DNA of 64,000 bases, from NCBI GenBank assembly GCA_016713325.1, contig JADJPJ010000030.1, positions 16,397 to 80,396 of the forward strand. Reading direction: 5' to 3'. Positions 8,600 through 17,993 of this stretch are shown piece after piece. Both the position numbers and the translations under genes were made by a program. Under the pieces are notes generated by a model. The model was not told the DNA's origin and searched no databases. It saw only the letters and a list, made by a program, of their open reading frames with translations. Source of the stretch: Candidatus Flexifilum affinis (GTDB lineage: Bacteria > Chloroflexota > Anaerolineae > Aggregatilineales > Phototrophicaceae). Every line of letters begins with the position of its first letter. Position 1 is the first letter of the stretch.

Positions 8600-10166
8600 T
8601 CACCCCACTTTCTGGATGCGGATGACCTCGCCGTTGCCAGCCCGGATGACCAGTGCCGCCCCGGAGTCAGTCCCTTCGACCGTGATCGTCGAACCAATCA
8701 GCTCGCCGTTCCCCCCCATGTAGCCGTTATCCCCGGCAGAGGCAGCAGGTTGAAGGACCAATCCGGTCGCACCAACCAGAGTGTATTGTCGTCGTGCAGC
8801 CAAGCATCCAACCGTGTTCATAGGCACCCAGCAGCGGCGCGACGGCAACCGGATCGACCTGGGGGCTGGCGACGCTGGCCGCAAGTTGTTGAAGCTGCTG
8901 ACTGATCATGTCAAACTGCGCCCGCGCCCCGACAAACCCGGAGGGTTCCAGGCCATAGAGGAGTTGTCCGAAATTCTCACCAAGCGCATTTTGCAGGAAG
9001 TCGGCGCCCATCGAATTCATGAACACGATCAGGCCAACGCGTGCTTCCGGGTACACCATCATGAACGTCCGGTAACCCTTCCAGCCGCCGCTGTGCGTGC
9101 GATACGGCGGAGCGGCGTCCTCCGCGATCACCCAGCCCATCGCGTAGTACAGATTTCCCTGAGAGGGCGAACGCTCCATCACCGCCTGCCCCGGCTGCCA
9201 GGTTCGCGCCAGGGACTCTTCGGAGACGATGCGCCGCCCCCCTGGCGTCAGGCCGCCGGTGACCTGAGTGATCAGGTACCGCGCCATGTCTTCGATATGG
9301 GTCCACACCCCGCCCGCCGGAGCCACCAGGGTCTCCGGCGCATCGACGTTGAGGCTGGGCTGATCGGTGCCGTCGAGCAGCGAATATCCATAGGAAACCT
9401 GCGCATAGTTGTCGCTGAGCAAACGGTGATCATCGGTGATGACAGCACTCGGCATGTCGATCGGCGTGAGAATGCGCTCCTGCATCAGTTGTCGGTAGCT
9501 GTCCAGCGTGACGGGCAGTCCGGCGGCGGCGGCGCCTGCGTAGCCTACCGAGGCGTAGACTTCGTTGTTGTAGCTGTAGCGCGTATGCAGATCGCTTTCC
9601 AGCCGCTGGTGGGCAACGATCGCCAGCAGATCATCGACGCTGGTCATCTCATCCCAGTACATGGCATCCGGCTGGGTGGCAATCAGCCCGGTTTCCATGC
9701 TCATCAGGTCGGCAACCGTCAGTCGGGCGGTCAGCGCCGCATCTGGCGTGGCGAAACCCGGCAGCAGTTCGGTCACCGGCGTATCCCAGTTGAGCAGGCC
9801 ATCGTCGACCAATGTGGCGATCATCATGGAAGTCATCGACTTGGTGGTGGAGCCAATGCGCATTTGTGTTTGCGTGGTGAAGGGTGCGCCGGTTTCGAGA
9901 TCGCGCACGCCGAATCCGCGTGCATAGACGATTTCGTCATCCTGCACGACGGCGACTGCCGCGCCGGGGATGTGGAAATAGTCCAGTTCTTCCTGTGTCA
10001 TCGCTTCAAACTGGGCGAGCATTTCCGCAGTCACGGTTGGCACGCCTTGCGCAACCGCCTCGGCTGTGGGTTGTGTGCTGGATGGAGCGGAGAGCGTGCT
10101 GGGGACAATCACCGCAGCGGTGAGGAACAATATCAGCCTTGTAAACAACGATTTGCGCATCTGCAT
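8600..10166 (-). CDS. Secreted serine hydrolase, beta-lactamase/DD-peptidase fold (two frameshifts near the 3' end)
   Basis: Class-C-beta-lactamase-like serine hydrolase (pfam Beta-lactamase), exported by the signal peptide MQMRKSLFTRLILFLTAAVIVPSTLS. The catalytic set is complete: S-x-x-K as STTK in MRIGSTTKSMTSMMI (about residue 107), the Y-x-N element in RYSYNNEVYASVGY, and the HxG triad motif in THSGGWKGYRTFM. The catalytic domain is followed by a C-terminal beta domain. Indels near 8802 and 8735 (a CCCC run) must be corrected to read LHDDNTLWLVRPDWSFNLLPLPG and then DNGYMGGNGELIGSTITVEG to the stop at 8600. The corrected length is 522 residues. Start: AAAGGG precedes the ATG at 10166. 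Substrate (peptidoglycan, ester or peptide) is undetermined. Confidence 0.85.
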
Positions 10167-10516
10167 TGGGGGACCCTTTCAGCGCAAAGAATCTAGTGCT
10201 CTGTACGAAATCCGCGAAAAAGACGTTTCGGAAGCAGACTGAAGCGCATCGCCGTCGCCGAGCGACGAATGGTGATCGCGTGAGCCTGTCCCGTCATGTT
10301 GATCCGATTGCCTGAGCTGTACCTTCCCCGGCATCCATGCCGAATAGGTCGAGCGGTTGCGGGAAAGCTGTACGCGATCCGGGCGAAGTTGTGGCGAATA
10401 CTGAAGAATCCGCGTCCCGCTACGGACGAAGAATTTGCTGAGTGAGGCCTGCAAAGCGCGTCTAGAGCAACAAGGGGAGCGGGGTGCTTCCCCGCTCCGT
10501 GAGCACCCGGATCGAC
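10167..10516. other. Gene-free gap between hydrolase and exporter genes
   Basis: No convincing coding sequence. The region should contain the promoter of the serine hydrolase (reading leftward from 10166), but no clear -35/-10 pair stands out. Its right end holds the terminator of the downstream exporter operon. Confidence 0.5.
10474..10498 (-). terminator. Rho-independent terminator candidate of the ABC exporter operon
   Basis: Perfect 9-bp stem GGAGCGGGG/CCCCGCTCC with a five-base loop at 10476-10498, 18 bases beyond the permease stop. On the minus strand it is followed by CCTTGTTGCT, a weak T-rich tail. Stem quality is high; the tail is short. Confidence 0.55.
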
Positions 10517-11335
10517 CTATTGAAACAGCGAACTGATCAAAGCGAGCACAAAAGGCGCTATCGCTAACAGCGCGAGTATGGATGAACCGCGCCGCTTTGA
10601 ATTGTGGCTGTCCCAGCTAAACAGATAGAGCGCCAGTCCAAACGCCAACGCTGCTCCGGCGAACAATACCGCCGTCGACAGATAGGGATTCAGATCATAG
10701 GGCAGTCCACGCGCAAAGACCTGATAGAGGTTCATCGCGTGGGTGGAAGGCAGCAGCAGAGAAAGATCCTGCAGTGCCGAGGGCAGCAGGTGGGTGGGAA
10801 ACATTAATCCCCCGATGAGCATCGAAGGCAGAAAGATCGCCTGACCTAGCAGCGTTGTCGCTCTCGCGGAACTGGCAACGACCCCCATCAGCAGCCCAAA
10901 ACCTGCGCTCGTCAGCACCATGAGCAGAAATGACAGCAAGAACCCCAATGCATTTGTTGGCAGCTCGGCTTGGAACAAGATTGGGGCTGTGACGACAATG
11001 ACCGTGGTGAGGATCACCATATGGAACAGCGTCGTCAGGGCTGGAATGATCAGAATAGACATCTCGGGGATGCCATGGATTTTGTAACTGCGGAGAATAC
11101 CGGAGTCTCGTGCCTCAACGATGGGAGTGGGCAGGCCGAGCAGAGTGCTGGTGAGGACAGCGAAAAATGTCATCGCTGGAATCATCGTCTCTTTGAAGTC
11201 CGGATTGAGGTTGCTCATCATTGCTCCCGCGAGGAGATAGAAACCGAGGGGGAACAGATAGTTGAGCAGGAGGAGCTGGCGGTTGCGGATGCCCGAACGA
11301 AACTCAAAGGCAAAGTGGATTGAAAACGCGCTCAT
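10517..11335 (-). CDS. ABC-2 type exporter permease
   Basis: A 272-residue six-helix membrane subunit of an ABC exporter, intact. It opens MSAFSIHFAFEFRSGIRNRQLLLLNYLFPLGFYLLAGAMM; the N-terminal amphipathic helix followed by a first hydrophobic helix is typical of ABC-2 permeases. Further membrane segments include LGFLLSFLLMVLTSAGFGLLMGVV and STAVLFAGAALAFGLALYLFS. The ATG overlaps the stop of the upstream ATPase by four bases, so translation is coupled. The substrate is not predictable. It is only distantly similar to the exporter at 2749-4898. Confidence 0.88.
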   Translation of the reverse strand: MSAFSIHFAFEFRSGIRNRQLLLLNYLFPLGFYLLAGAMMSNLNPDFKETMIPAMTFFAVLTSTLLGLPTPIVEARDSGILRSYKIHGIPEMSILIIPALTTLFHMVILTTVIVVTAPILFQAELPTNALGFLLSFLLMVLTSAGFGLLMGVVASSARATTLLGQAIFLPSMLIGGLMFPTHLLPSALQDLSLLLPSTHAMNLYQVFARGLPYDLNPYLSTAVLFAGAALAFGLALYLFSWDSHNSKRRGSSILALLAIAPFVLALISSLFQ

Positions 11336-12249
11336 GCTGTTGCCTCCGTTTTCGCAGTGATCTCGAGGAAGCGATCTTCAAGCGATGGACGTTCAACACG
11401 CAAGTCTTCGACCACATCCTGATGATCTTCTAGATAGTCGAGCACTGCGGCTATGCTGGCAGCAGTATCCGTTGTGTAGAAGATGTCGTACCCTTCTTTA
11501 GAGGCTCTCTGGACGACACCGGGCAGTGTGCCTGTCTCGGACAATGTTGCACGTTCGGTATGTACCGAGATTTTTGTCAGCCCAGCACCCGTTGCCGTGA
11601 TCTCCCGTGGCGTACCAACAGCGATTAGCTTTCCAGAAACGAGAATGGCCACCCGGTCCGCGAGCTTTTCCGCCTCAGCCATGTCATGCGTTGACAAGAT
11701 AATCGTAATGCCGTCGTGACGAAATTCTGCCATCAATTCGTGCAGTTCCACACGCGACTGAACATCCAGAGCCGCCGTCGGCTCATCGAGAAAGATCACT
11801 GAAGGGTGATGCGCTACGGCAAGCGCCAGCGCCAGCCGCCGCTTCTGTCCGCCGGACAGCTGTTCATACTGCACGTCATGTTTGCCGCCTAAGCCCATGC
11901 GATCGATCAGTCGGAAGTCCGGCTTTATACCGTGATAGGCTGAGAACAGATGCAGCGCTTCGCGAACTGTAATATTCGCCGGCATCCCTGAGGCCTGAAG
12001 CTGAACGCCTACCTTGTCCCGCAGTGCACGCGCTTTACTCGCCGGATCGATGCCCATCACCCGCAGCCAACCCGAGTCCGGCTGTCGTAATCCCTCCAGG
12101 CACTCCAGGGTGGTTGTTTTTCCTGCTCCATTGGGGCCGAGTAACCCGAAGATTTCGCCCCTGAATACCTCGAAGCTGATGCAATCGACCGCGACAAAAC
12201 TCCCGTAGGATTTGCGCAGGTCCCGAACCTCTATGACTTTTTCTGTCAT
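11332..12249 (-). CDS. ABC exporter ATPase
   Basis: A 305-residue ATP-binding subunit paired with the permease at 10517. Walker A is GPNGAGKTT, the signature region is YEQLSGGQKRRLALALAVAHHPSVIFLDEPTAALD with Walker B inside it, and the H-loop is STHDMAEAEKLADR. The C-terminal extension KISVHTERATLSETGTLPG...EDLRVERPSLEDRFLEIT is the DrrA/CcmA-like regulatory tail. The start at 12249 (MTEKVIEVRDLRKSYGSF) is preferred because AAAGG stands upstream; a TTG nine codons earlier is also possible. Confidence 0.9.
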   Translation of the reverse strand: MTEKVIEVRDLRKSYGSFVAVDCISFEVFRGEIFGLLGPNGAGKTTTLECLEGLRQPDSGWLRVMGIDPASKARALRDKVGVQLQASGMPANITVREALHLFSAYHGIKPDFRLIDRMGLGGKHDVQYEQLSGGQKRRLALALAVAHHPSVIFLDEPTAALDVQSRVELHELMAEFRHDGITIILSTHDMAEAEKLADRVAILVSGKLIAVGTPREITATGAGLTKISVHTERATLSETGTLPGVVQRASKEGYDIFYTTDTAASIAAVLDYLEDHQDVVEDLRVERPSLEDRFLEITAKTEATA

Positions 12250-12682
12250 GGGATACTCGCCTTTCGTTATTGCCAACAGTGTCGCGCCCTTATGCTTCTG
12301 AATGTAGTGATGGATGTCATGAACACCAACGCCGCGAAGTCAAAAAGTAGGCACAGCGTCTTGCGGCATTTGCTGGCGTAGCGAAAGCCGATGAACCCCA
12401 GAGAAGCGGCGAGTGAAGCAGGCGGGTGGGCCTAAAAACAAAGCGAACCGGCCCGAGAGAAGCCAGTTCGTTTCACGTTACCTTTGGTATCCCCAACGAG
12501 ATTCGGCCACAAGGCCCTGACTTGAAATCCACAATGACATCCATACAAAATTGCTATATCATGAGAATTGTCCGATTCAGCTCCCCGCAACCGACGTCTC
12601 ACCTCTCCGCAGGCTTACTTTCCGCTCGGCCCCTGCTGCCTGCGCACCTGAATCGCTCTTACCGGAAGGGAGGCGTATTGGG
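12250..12682. promoter_or_regulatory. Divergent promoter region between ABC exporter and LuxR-type regulator
   Basis: 433 bases without a gene between two divergent transcription units. An imperfect inverted repeat, AAAGCGAACCGG (12439-12450) against CCAGTTCGTTT (12462-12472), could be an operator or the trace of a terminator. An AT-rich patch near 12530-12570 probably holds the promoter of the regulator. No confident -35/-10 boxes were assigned. Confidence 0.4.
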
Positions 12683-15305
12683 ATGGCCAGGTCATTGGGG
12701 GATCCATCCACGGAGTTCAACGAGCGGGAACTCGAGATTCTGCGCCGTATTGCCGAGGGGCAGTCCAACCGCGAGATCGCCGATCAGCTTTTTCTCTCCG
12801 TCAACACGGTCCGCTGGTACAACAAACAGATCTACGAGAAGCTGGACACGCACTCGCGCACCACGGCGATCGCCCGCGCCCGCGCGCTCGGCCTGCTCAC
12901 AGCGGGCGGCGACGGGGCGCGCACGAGGCGGGGCGTGACGTTGAGCGCTTTGCCGATGACGGTGGGGGCGCGGCGGGCGTCGACGAGCTGGAGGCCATCG
13001 GCCCTTCGTCCACCCCGTCCAACCTGCCGTCGCAGCTCACCCCGTTCATCGGACGCGAGCGCGACATGGCCGAACTGGCCGCGCAGTTCGCCGACCCGGC
13101 CGTGCGCCTGCTGACCATTCTCGGTCCGGGCGGCATGGGGAAGACCCGTCTCTCACAGGAGTTCGCCCGCGGGCGGCTGGCCGAATTCCAGCACGGCGTC
13201 TACTGGATCGCGCTGGCGCCGGTGACCGCCGAGGGCGAAGACGCCCATAATGCCGTCATGAACACCCTGGCCAGCACGCTGCACATCACCCTGCACGCCG
13301 GCGCCGACCCCGAAGCGCAGATCATGACCTATCTGCACAACCGGCGCATGCTGCTGGTCATCGACAACTTCGAGCACCTGCTCAGCGCCGCCGGCATTGT
13401 GCGCCGCATCCTGGAGAGCGCGCCGGGCGTCAAGGTGATCGCCACCTCGCGCGAGGCGCTGGGGTTGTACGGCGAAGTCGTCTACGCGCTGGCCGGCCTG
13501 GCCGTGCCCGAGCGCGACGCCGCCGACCCGTGGGCGTACGACTCGATCAAGCTCTTCCTTCAGACGGCGCGCCGGGTCCGCGGCGACTTCAGCCCCGACG
13601 AGGGAGACCTGGGCGAGATCGCCCGCATCTGCACGCTGGCCGACGGGCTGCCGCTCGGCATCGAACTGGCCGCCGCCTGGGTGCGCTCGCTGGGCCTGTC
13701 GGAAATCCGCGAGCAGTTGGAGAACGGGCTGGACATCCTCGAGAGCCGCACCCACAACATCCGCCACGTCTTCGATCGCTCCTGGTGCCTGCTGGCCGAA
13801 TCCGAGCAGGTGGCCTTTGCCCGCCTGTCGATCTTCCGCGGCGGCTGTACGCGCGAGGCGATCCAGTCGGTCACCGGCGCCAGCCTGCGCATGATCGCCT
13901 CGCTGGTCGACAAATCGCTGCTCTGGCATCTGCCCGACGGCCACTACGCGATGCACGAACTGCTGCGCCAGTACGCGACCGAGCAGCTCGATCGCCTGTC
14001 GGGAGAGGAAGCGGTGCAGTCGCGGCACTGCGACTACTACGCCGCCCTGGCCGGCCGCTGGGGGCGCGGCGTGCAGGGCCCCCAGCAGCTCGAAGGGTTG
14101 GAGATCCTGGAACAGGAATACCAGAACATCCACGCCGCCTGGCAGTATGCCGCGCAGCATGGGCGAGGAAGCGCTCAAGGAACTGCTGGAGATGTGGTAC
14201 TTCTTCGACATTCGCGCGCGCTGGCGCGAGGGCGAGGAGCTGTTCCGCACCGCGGCGGCCAGCGTGGAGGGCTGACGCGCGCCCGTCTGATGGCGCGGCA
14301 GTCGGTCTTCACGTTTCGGCTCGGGCTGGGCGAACAGACCCGCCAGCTCGTCGAGCGCAGCATGGACGCTTTCCGCTCCGCCGGCACCGAGGCCGAGCTG
14401 GCGATGCCGCTGCTGACTCTTGGCCACCTCATCTTTTCCAGGGCGATCTCAGTGGGGCGCCTGCCTACTATGAGCAGGCTATCGCGCTGGCCACGCGTTA
14501 CAACGATCCGCTGGTCGTCGTCACCGCGCTCATTCGACTCGGCGCCAGCGCCATCAATGCCGGCGACTATGCTGAAGGGCGCTCGTCGCTCCAGCGCGCG
14601 CTGGAGCTCAGCCGCCGCATCGGCGATATCATGTCCACGTCGCTGGCGCTGATCAATCTGGGGGAACTGGAAATGCTGGTGGGCGATGTCGAGGCGGCGG
14701 CCATCTACTATCGCGGCGCGCTGGGGACGGCGCAGCGCATTCGCCAGCACTACGTGATCGCCGGGGCGCTGGCGGAACTGGGCCGAGTGGCGTTCCTGCA
14801 CGGCCGCTATGAGGAAGCCGAGCGCCTGGTCGAACAGAGTCTGAGCCTGCATCTGGAGCACGGCAACCTCCGGTTCGCCGTCCGCTGTCACGCCTATCTG
14901 GCCAGCATCGCCTGCGCCCAGGACGACTACGCTCGTGCGAATGCCCATTTTTTGCGCGCCTTCGAATACACCTTCGCGGTGCATGCGTTCGGTCCCGGCG
15001 TGCGTCCGCTGCTCTTCCTGGCCGACTGCTTTGCCAGGCAGGGGGATTTCGCCCGCGCGGTCGAGATCTGGACGCTGGTCGCCCGCTACGACGGCAGCAG
15101 CCGCGAACAGCAGGAGGAGGCGGCCCGTCGCTGCGAAGAAACGGCCTCCCTGATCCCGGCCGAGCGCTTCGATGCGGCGGCGCGGCGCGGCAGCGGGATC
15201 GACGTCGAAACGATGCTCACGTCGCTCATGACGGAACTCGCAGGGCAGGCTGGGGCGCTCGCAGCCCCTCGAACAGATCCGACTCCACCGCTCGCCCGCC
15301 GTTGA
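12683..15305 (+). CDS. LuxR-type HTH / NB-ARC ATPase / TPR regulator (four frameshifts)
   Basis: Large STAND-class signalling regulator. GGGAGG precedes the ATG at 12683. Residues about 15-75 are a LuxR/GerE helix-turn-helix (NERELEILRRIAEGQSNREIADQLFLSVNTVRW). Then an NB-ARC ATPase with LTPFIGRERDMAEL, Walker A GPGGMGKTR, Walker B MLLVIDNFEHLL, sensor ATSREALGLYGE and GLPLGIELAAAW. The C-terminal half is TPR-like (GAPAYYEQAIALATRYND, AAIYYRGALGTAQRI, EEAERLVEQSLSLHLEHGN). Reading frames switch near 12920, 14163, 14272 and 14433; correcting four single-base indels gives 874 residues. Having the HTH at the N-terminus rather than the C-terminus is common in Chloroflexota members of this family. 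Its 3' end overlaps the convergent deacetylase gene by 80 bases. Confidence 0.8.
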
Positions 15306-15950
15306 CCAGGCTGAAAGCGCGGTAGTAGGTCTGAACGCCGAAGATGCGGGCGCGGCCGTCATCGTCGAGCCGCAGCAGGCCCTCGAAGCCGCCGACCTGC
15401 GACTGATGGCACTGGACGGCCTCCCAGACCCGGGAGAGGACGGCGTGGGTGTCGATGCGCGTGGTGATCGCCCAATCCGCCCAGGCGACCGTCCGGCGCT
15501 CCGTCCCGTCCACCTGCATGACCAGATCGCCAAACGCCGCCTGGTAAGCGCTGAAATGGCGATGTGGTGGGGATGCCCGTAGATCCCGTTGGGATCGAAG
15601 GTCGGCACCACCTGTGGGCGGATGCGGCGCAGGTGCAGCACGAGCTGGAGGATGGCCTCGAGCGGCGGGACGCGGTCGAGTTCGCCGTCGATATAGTCGA
15701 GGAAGGCGACATCCTGCACACCCAGAGCGCGGGCGGCACAGAGCAGCTCAGGCTCGCGGATGCGTCCCAGGGCTTCTTCGCCGGGGTACAGCGCCGGGTC
15801 GCCGGGCCACCCCCGCTCGCCGCGCGTAGCCGTCACGACATACGTTTCCACTCCCTCGACCGCCGCCAGGGCCAGCGCTCCGCCCATCCCGAGGGTTTCA
15901 TCGTCGGGATGAGCGGTCACCGCGAGCAGGCGCAGACGTTCAGGTCTCAT
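15226..15950 (-). CDS. PIG-L family N-acetylglucosaminyl deacetylase-like enzyme (frameshifted)
   Basis: Zinc-dependent LmbE/PIG-L deacetylase of the kind that acts on GlcNAc-inositol, bacillithiol or mycothiol intermediates, or antibiotics. The zinc-binding AHPDDE motif is at residues 12-17 (LLAVTAHPDDETLGMGGALALA) and the second site GIYGHPHHIAISA follows near residue 130. A base is missing near 15557, after which YQAAFGDLVMQVDGTERRTVAWADWAITTRIDT continues in the next frame to the stop at 15226. The corrected length is 241 residues. GAGGAAG precedes the ATG at 15950, which lies 16 bases past the MFS stop, so the two form an operon. Confidence 0.85.
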
Positions 15951-15966
15951 GTTCTTCCTCGCTTCG

Positions 15967-17202
15967 TCAACTGGTCGCCAAAGCGCGGCGGGGCGAAAGC
16001 GCCAGCCGCACCACCGGCACCGCGGCAAATACCAGCACCATGGTGAGCGCCAGCGTCAGCGAGACGCCCAGCACCTGCACCGCCATCCCGGCCCCGGCAA
16101 AACTGACCACCGCGCCGATCCAGCGGGTGGCGGCGAAGCGCGCCAGACTGCTCTCCAGCGCGGATGGCGGAGCCATCTCGGTCACCAGCGCCGAGCCGAT
16201 GGCGAAGCCGGAGTTGACCAGGGCGATCAGCGCCGCGGCGATCCAGAAGTGCCAGGCGGCGGTGGCCGGGATCATCAGGGCCACGCCGACGGCCGCCAGC
16301 GTATAGCAGGTATACAGGACGCCCCGCCGCCCGATCCGGTCAGACAGCCAGCCCATGACAAAGGGCAGCGGCAGGTTGATCAGCCCGGCGAAGGCGACCG
16401 CGCCGGTGATCTCGCTGGTGCTGAAGCCGTTCGCGTCCATGGCCAGAGGGCGGACCATCTCGCCGACAAAATTGCCGCTAAACGCCATTACGCTGGCCGC
16501 CAGGATGAGCAGGAAGGCCCCGCCGAGCGGCGCGCTGGACCTCAGGGCGGCGAAGGTCCCGGTCTGGACGGCGGCGTAGCTGCCCGTCTGCGTCAGCAGA
16601 TAGCTGCCGGTCTGCCTGGCCGCCGCAGGTGAAGCCGGCGCCGCTTTGGCCGTCTGCTTGTCGGCCAGCCCCAGCGCGATCACGGCCAGCAGCAGCCAGA
16701 GCGCTGCCGAGAAAGTGAACAGGGCGGGGAACCCCCAGCGGTCGACCAGCGCGCCGGAAACCAGCCCGCCGATCACCTGGCCGAGCGCCAGCGCCACACC
16801 CATCACGCCGAAGGTGCGCCCCCGGCTGCGATCGTCGGCAAAGAGGCCGGTCAGAATGGTCAGCATGGAGGTGGAGATGCCGAACAATCCCCATCCCAGC
16901 GTCGTCAGCAGGCCGAGCTGAACGACGTCCTGCGCCGTGCCCATCAGGAAGAACAGCGGCGCGTTGAGCAGGGCCGGCGCGATGATGAAGAGCTTGCGCC
17001 GTCCAAAGCGTCCCGACAGCGAACTGCTGCCGATGGTGGTGATGGCCAGCAGCGCGAAGGCGATGGCCAGGAACAGGCCGGTCTGTGCGGCGTCGGCGCC
17101 CAGCGTGCGGGCGTAGAGCGACATGACCGCCATGATGCTGCTGCCCACCGTGCTGGGGAGCAGGTAACACATGAAAAGCAAGATGAGCTGCTTTCGGGTC
17201 AT
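15967..17202 (-). CDS. MFS transporter
   Basis: A 411-residue major facilitator with twelve predicted helices and a long central loop (residues about 190-225, with three repeats of the form QTGSYLLT / QTGSYAAV / QTGTFAAL). The first inter-helix loop carries a variant of the MFS signature (SSLSGRFGRRKLFI), repeated in half two as GWLSDRIGRRGVLYT. GGAGG lies eight bases before the ATG. It is in an operon with the PIG-L enzyme, suggesting export of a deacetylated or thiol-linked compound, which is inference. The QTGS repeats in the loop are unusual. Confidence 0.88.
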   Translation of the reverse strand: MTRKQLILLFMCYLLPSTVGSSIMAVMSLYARTLGADAAQTGLFLAIAFALLAITTIGSSSLSGRFGRRKLFIIAPALLNAPLFFLMGTAQDVVQLGLLTTLGWGLFGISTSMLTILTGLFADDRSRGRTFGVMGVALALGQVIGGLVSGALVDRWGFPALFTFSAALWLLLAVIALGLADKQTAKAAPASPAAARQTGSYLLTQTGSYAAVQTGTFAALRSSAPLGGAFLLILAASVMAFSGNFVGEMVRPLAMDANGFSTSEITGAVAFAGLINLPLPFVMGWLSDRIGRRGVLYTCYTLAAVGVALMIPATAAWHFWIAAALIALVNSGFAIGSALVTEMAPPSALESSLARFAATRWIGAVVSFAGAGMAVQVLGVSLTLALTMVLVFAAVPVVRLALSPRRALATS

Positions 17203-17359
17203 CGTGGGACCCTCCTTTCAAATTCCGTTCTGAATTGGATGGCGCCTGTGAACCTCACCCGTCAATCCATTCTCCGGGGTGAACCTCACCCCTCAATCCC
17301 CTCTCCATACTGGAGAGGGGAGGCTAAGCGAAGCGCAGCAGGGGTGAGGTTCGCCAGAA

Positions 17360-17872
17360 CTAGACGTGGAACTCGATGGTGCGGCGGATGTGCATGGCCA
17401 TCCGCCCGCTGCGGTAGGCGCGGATTTGCGCCGCGTGCTCGCGTTTGTGCCCGTAGAAGGCGCCGACGATCAGGTCTTCGGCATCGCGCAGGCCGGCGCC
17501 CCAGGGCACCGGGACCTGCTGGCGCAGCTTATCGTCCGGCAGGTGCAGCAGCAGGTCGATCGCCGTCTCGTAGTAAGCCTGGTACTCGTCGACAATGCGG
17601 CTCAGGGGGAGATCCTGCCGCCGCGCGATGGCCGCCACGTCGAAGCCGTCGGGGTCGGCCACCCAGCGATCGAAGTCGCTGGTCGGCGTTGCGTCGTCCA
17701 GCCGCACCAGGATGTCGACCAGGACCGCCTCGCTGGAGGCGATGTGGGCCATTACCTCCTTGATCGACCACAGCTCGCAGGCGCCGGCCTGTGCGCTCTC
17801 CTCTTCGCCGATCCCCTTGATCGAGTCGAGCAGAATCCGGTGCCCCTGCTCCATGATGCTGAGAATGTGCAT
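17360..17872 (-). CDS. DinB-superfamily protein
   Basis: A 170-residue four-helix-bundle protein of the DinB/ClbS type, often metal-binding and in some members a thiol-dependent transferase or hydrolase. The bundle signatures are the first histidine region SIKEVMAHIASSEAVLVDIL (residues about 36-55) and the C-terminal HKREHAAQIRAYRSG (about 143-157), whose H...H spacing matches the metal triad. A GGAG lies 11 bases before the ATG. It is separated from the MFS gene by about 160 bases containing a C-rich hairpin repeat (17275-17352). Confidence 0.75.
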   Translation of the reverse strand: MHILSIMEQGHRILLDSIKGIGEEESAQAGACELWSIKEVMAHIASSEAVLVDILVRLDDATPTSDFDRWVADPDGFDVAAIARRQDLPLSRIVDEYQAYYETAIDLLLHLPDDKLRQQVPVPWGAGLRDAEDLIVGAFYGHKREHAAQIRAYRSGRMAMHIRRTIEFHV

Positions 17873-17993
17873 GCTGCTTTGCTCCCTACCGTTTCAATGC
17901 GGTCTCTGCTCTGGTTGTTCAGCCACGGATATTCTGCAGAGGGGCCAACGGTCAAACGAAGTTCGACCGTGTCTGCCCGCAGAAATCCCCACC

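Noticed and set aside
8781..10196. Plus-strand open frame opposite the serine hydrolase
   Set aside because: Mirror of a gene with STTK, YxN and HSG motifs. No recognisable domain in the translation.
10179..10454. Possible 91-residue minus-strand gene upstream of the hydrolase
   Set aside because: No ribosome site, no domain, and composition like non-coding sequence; it would also occupy the hydrolase promoter region.
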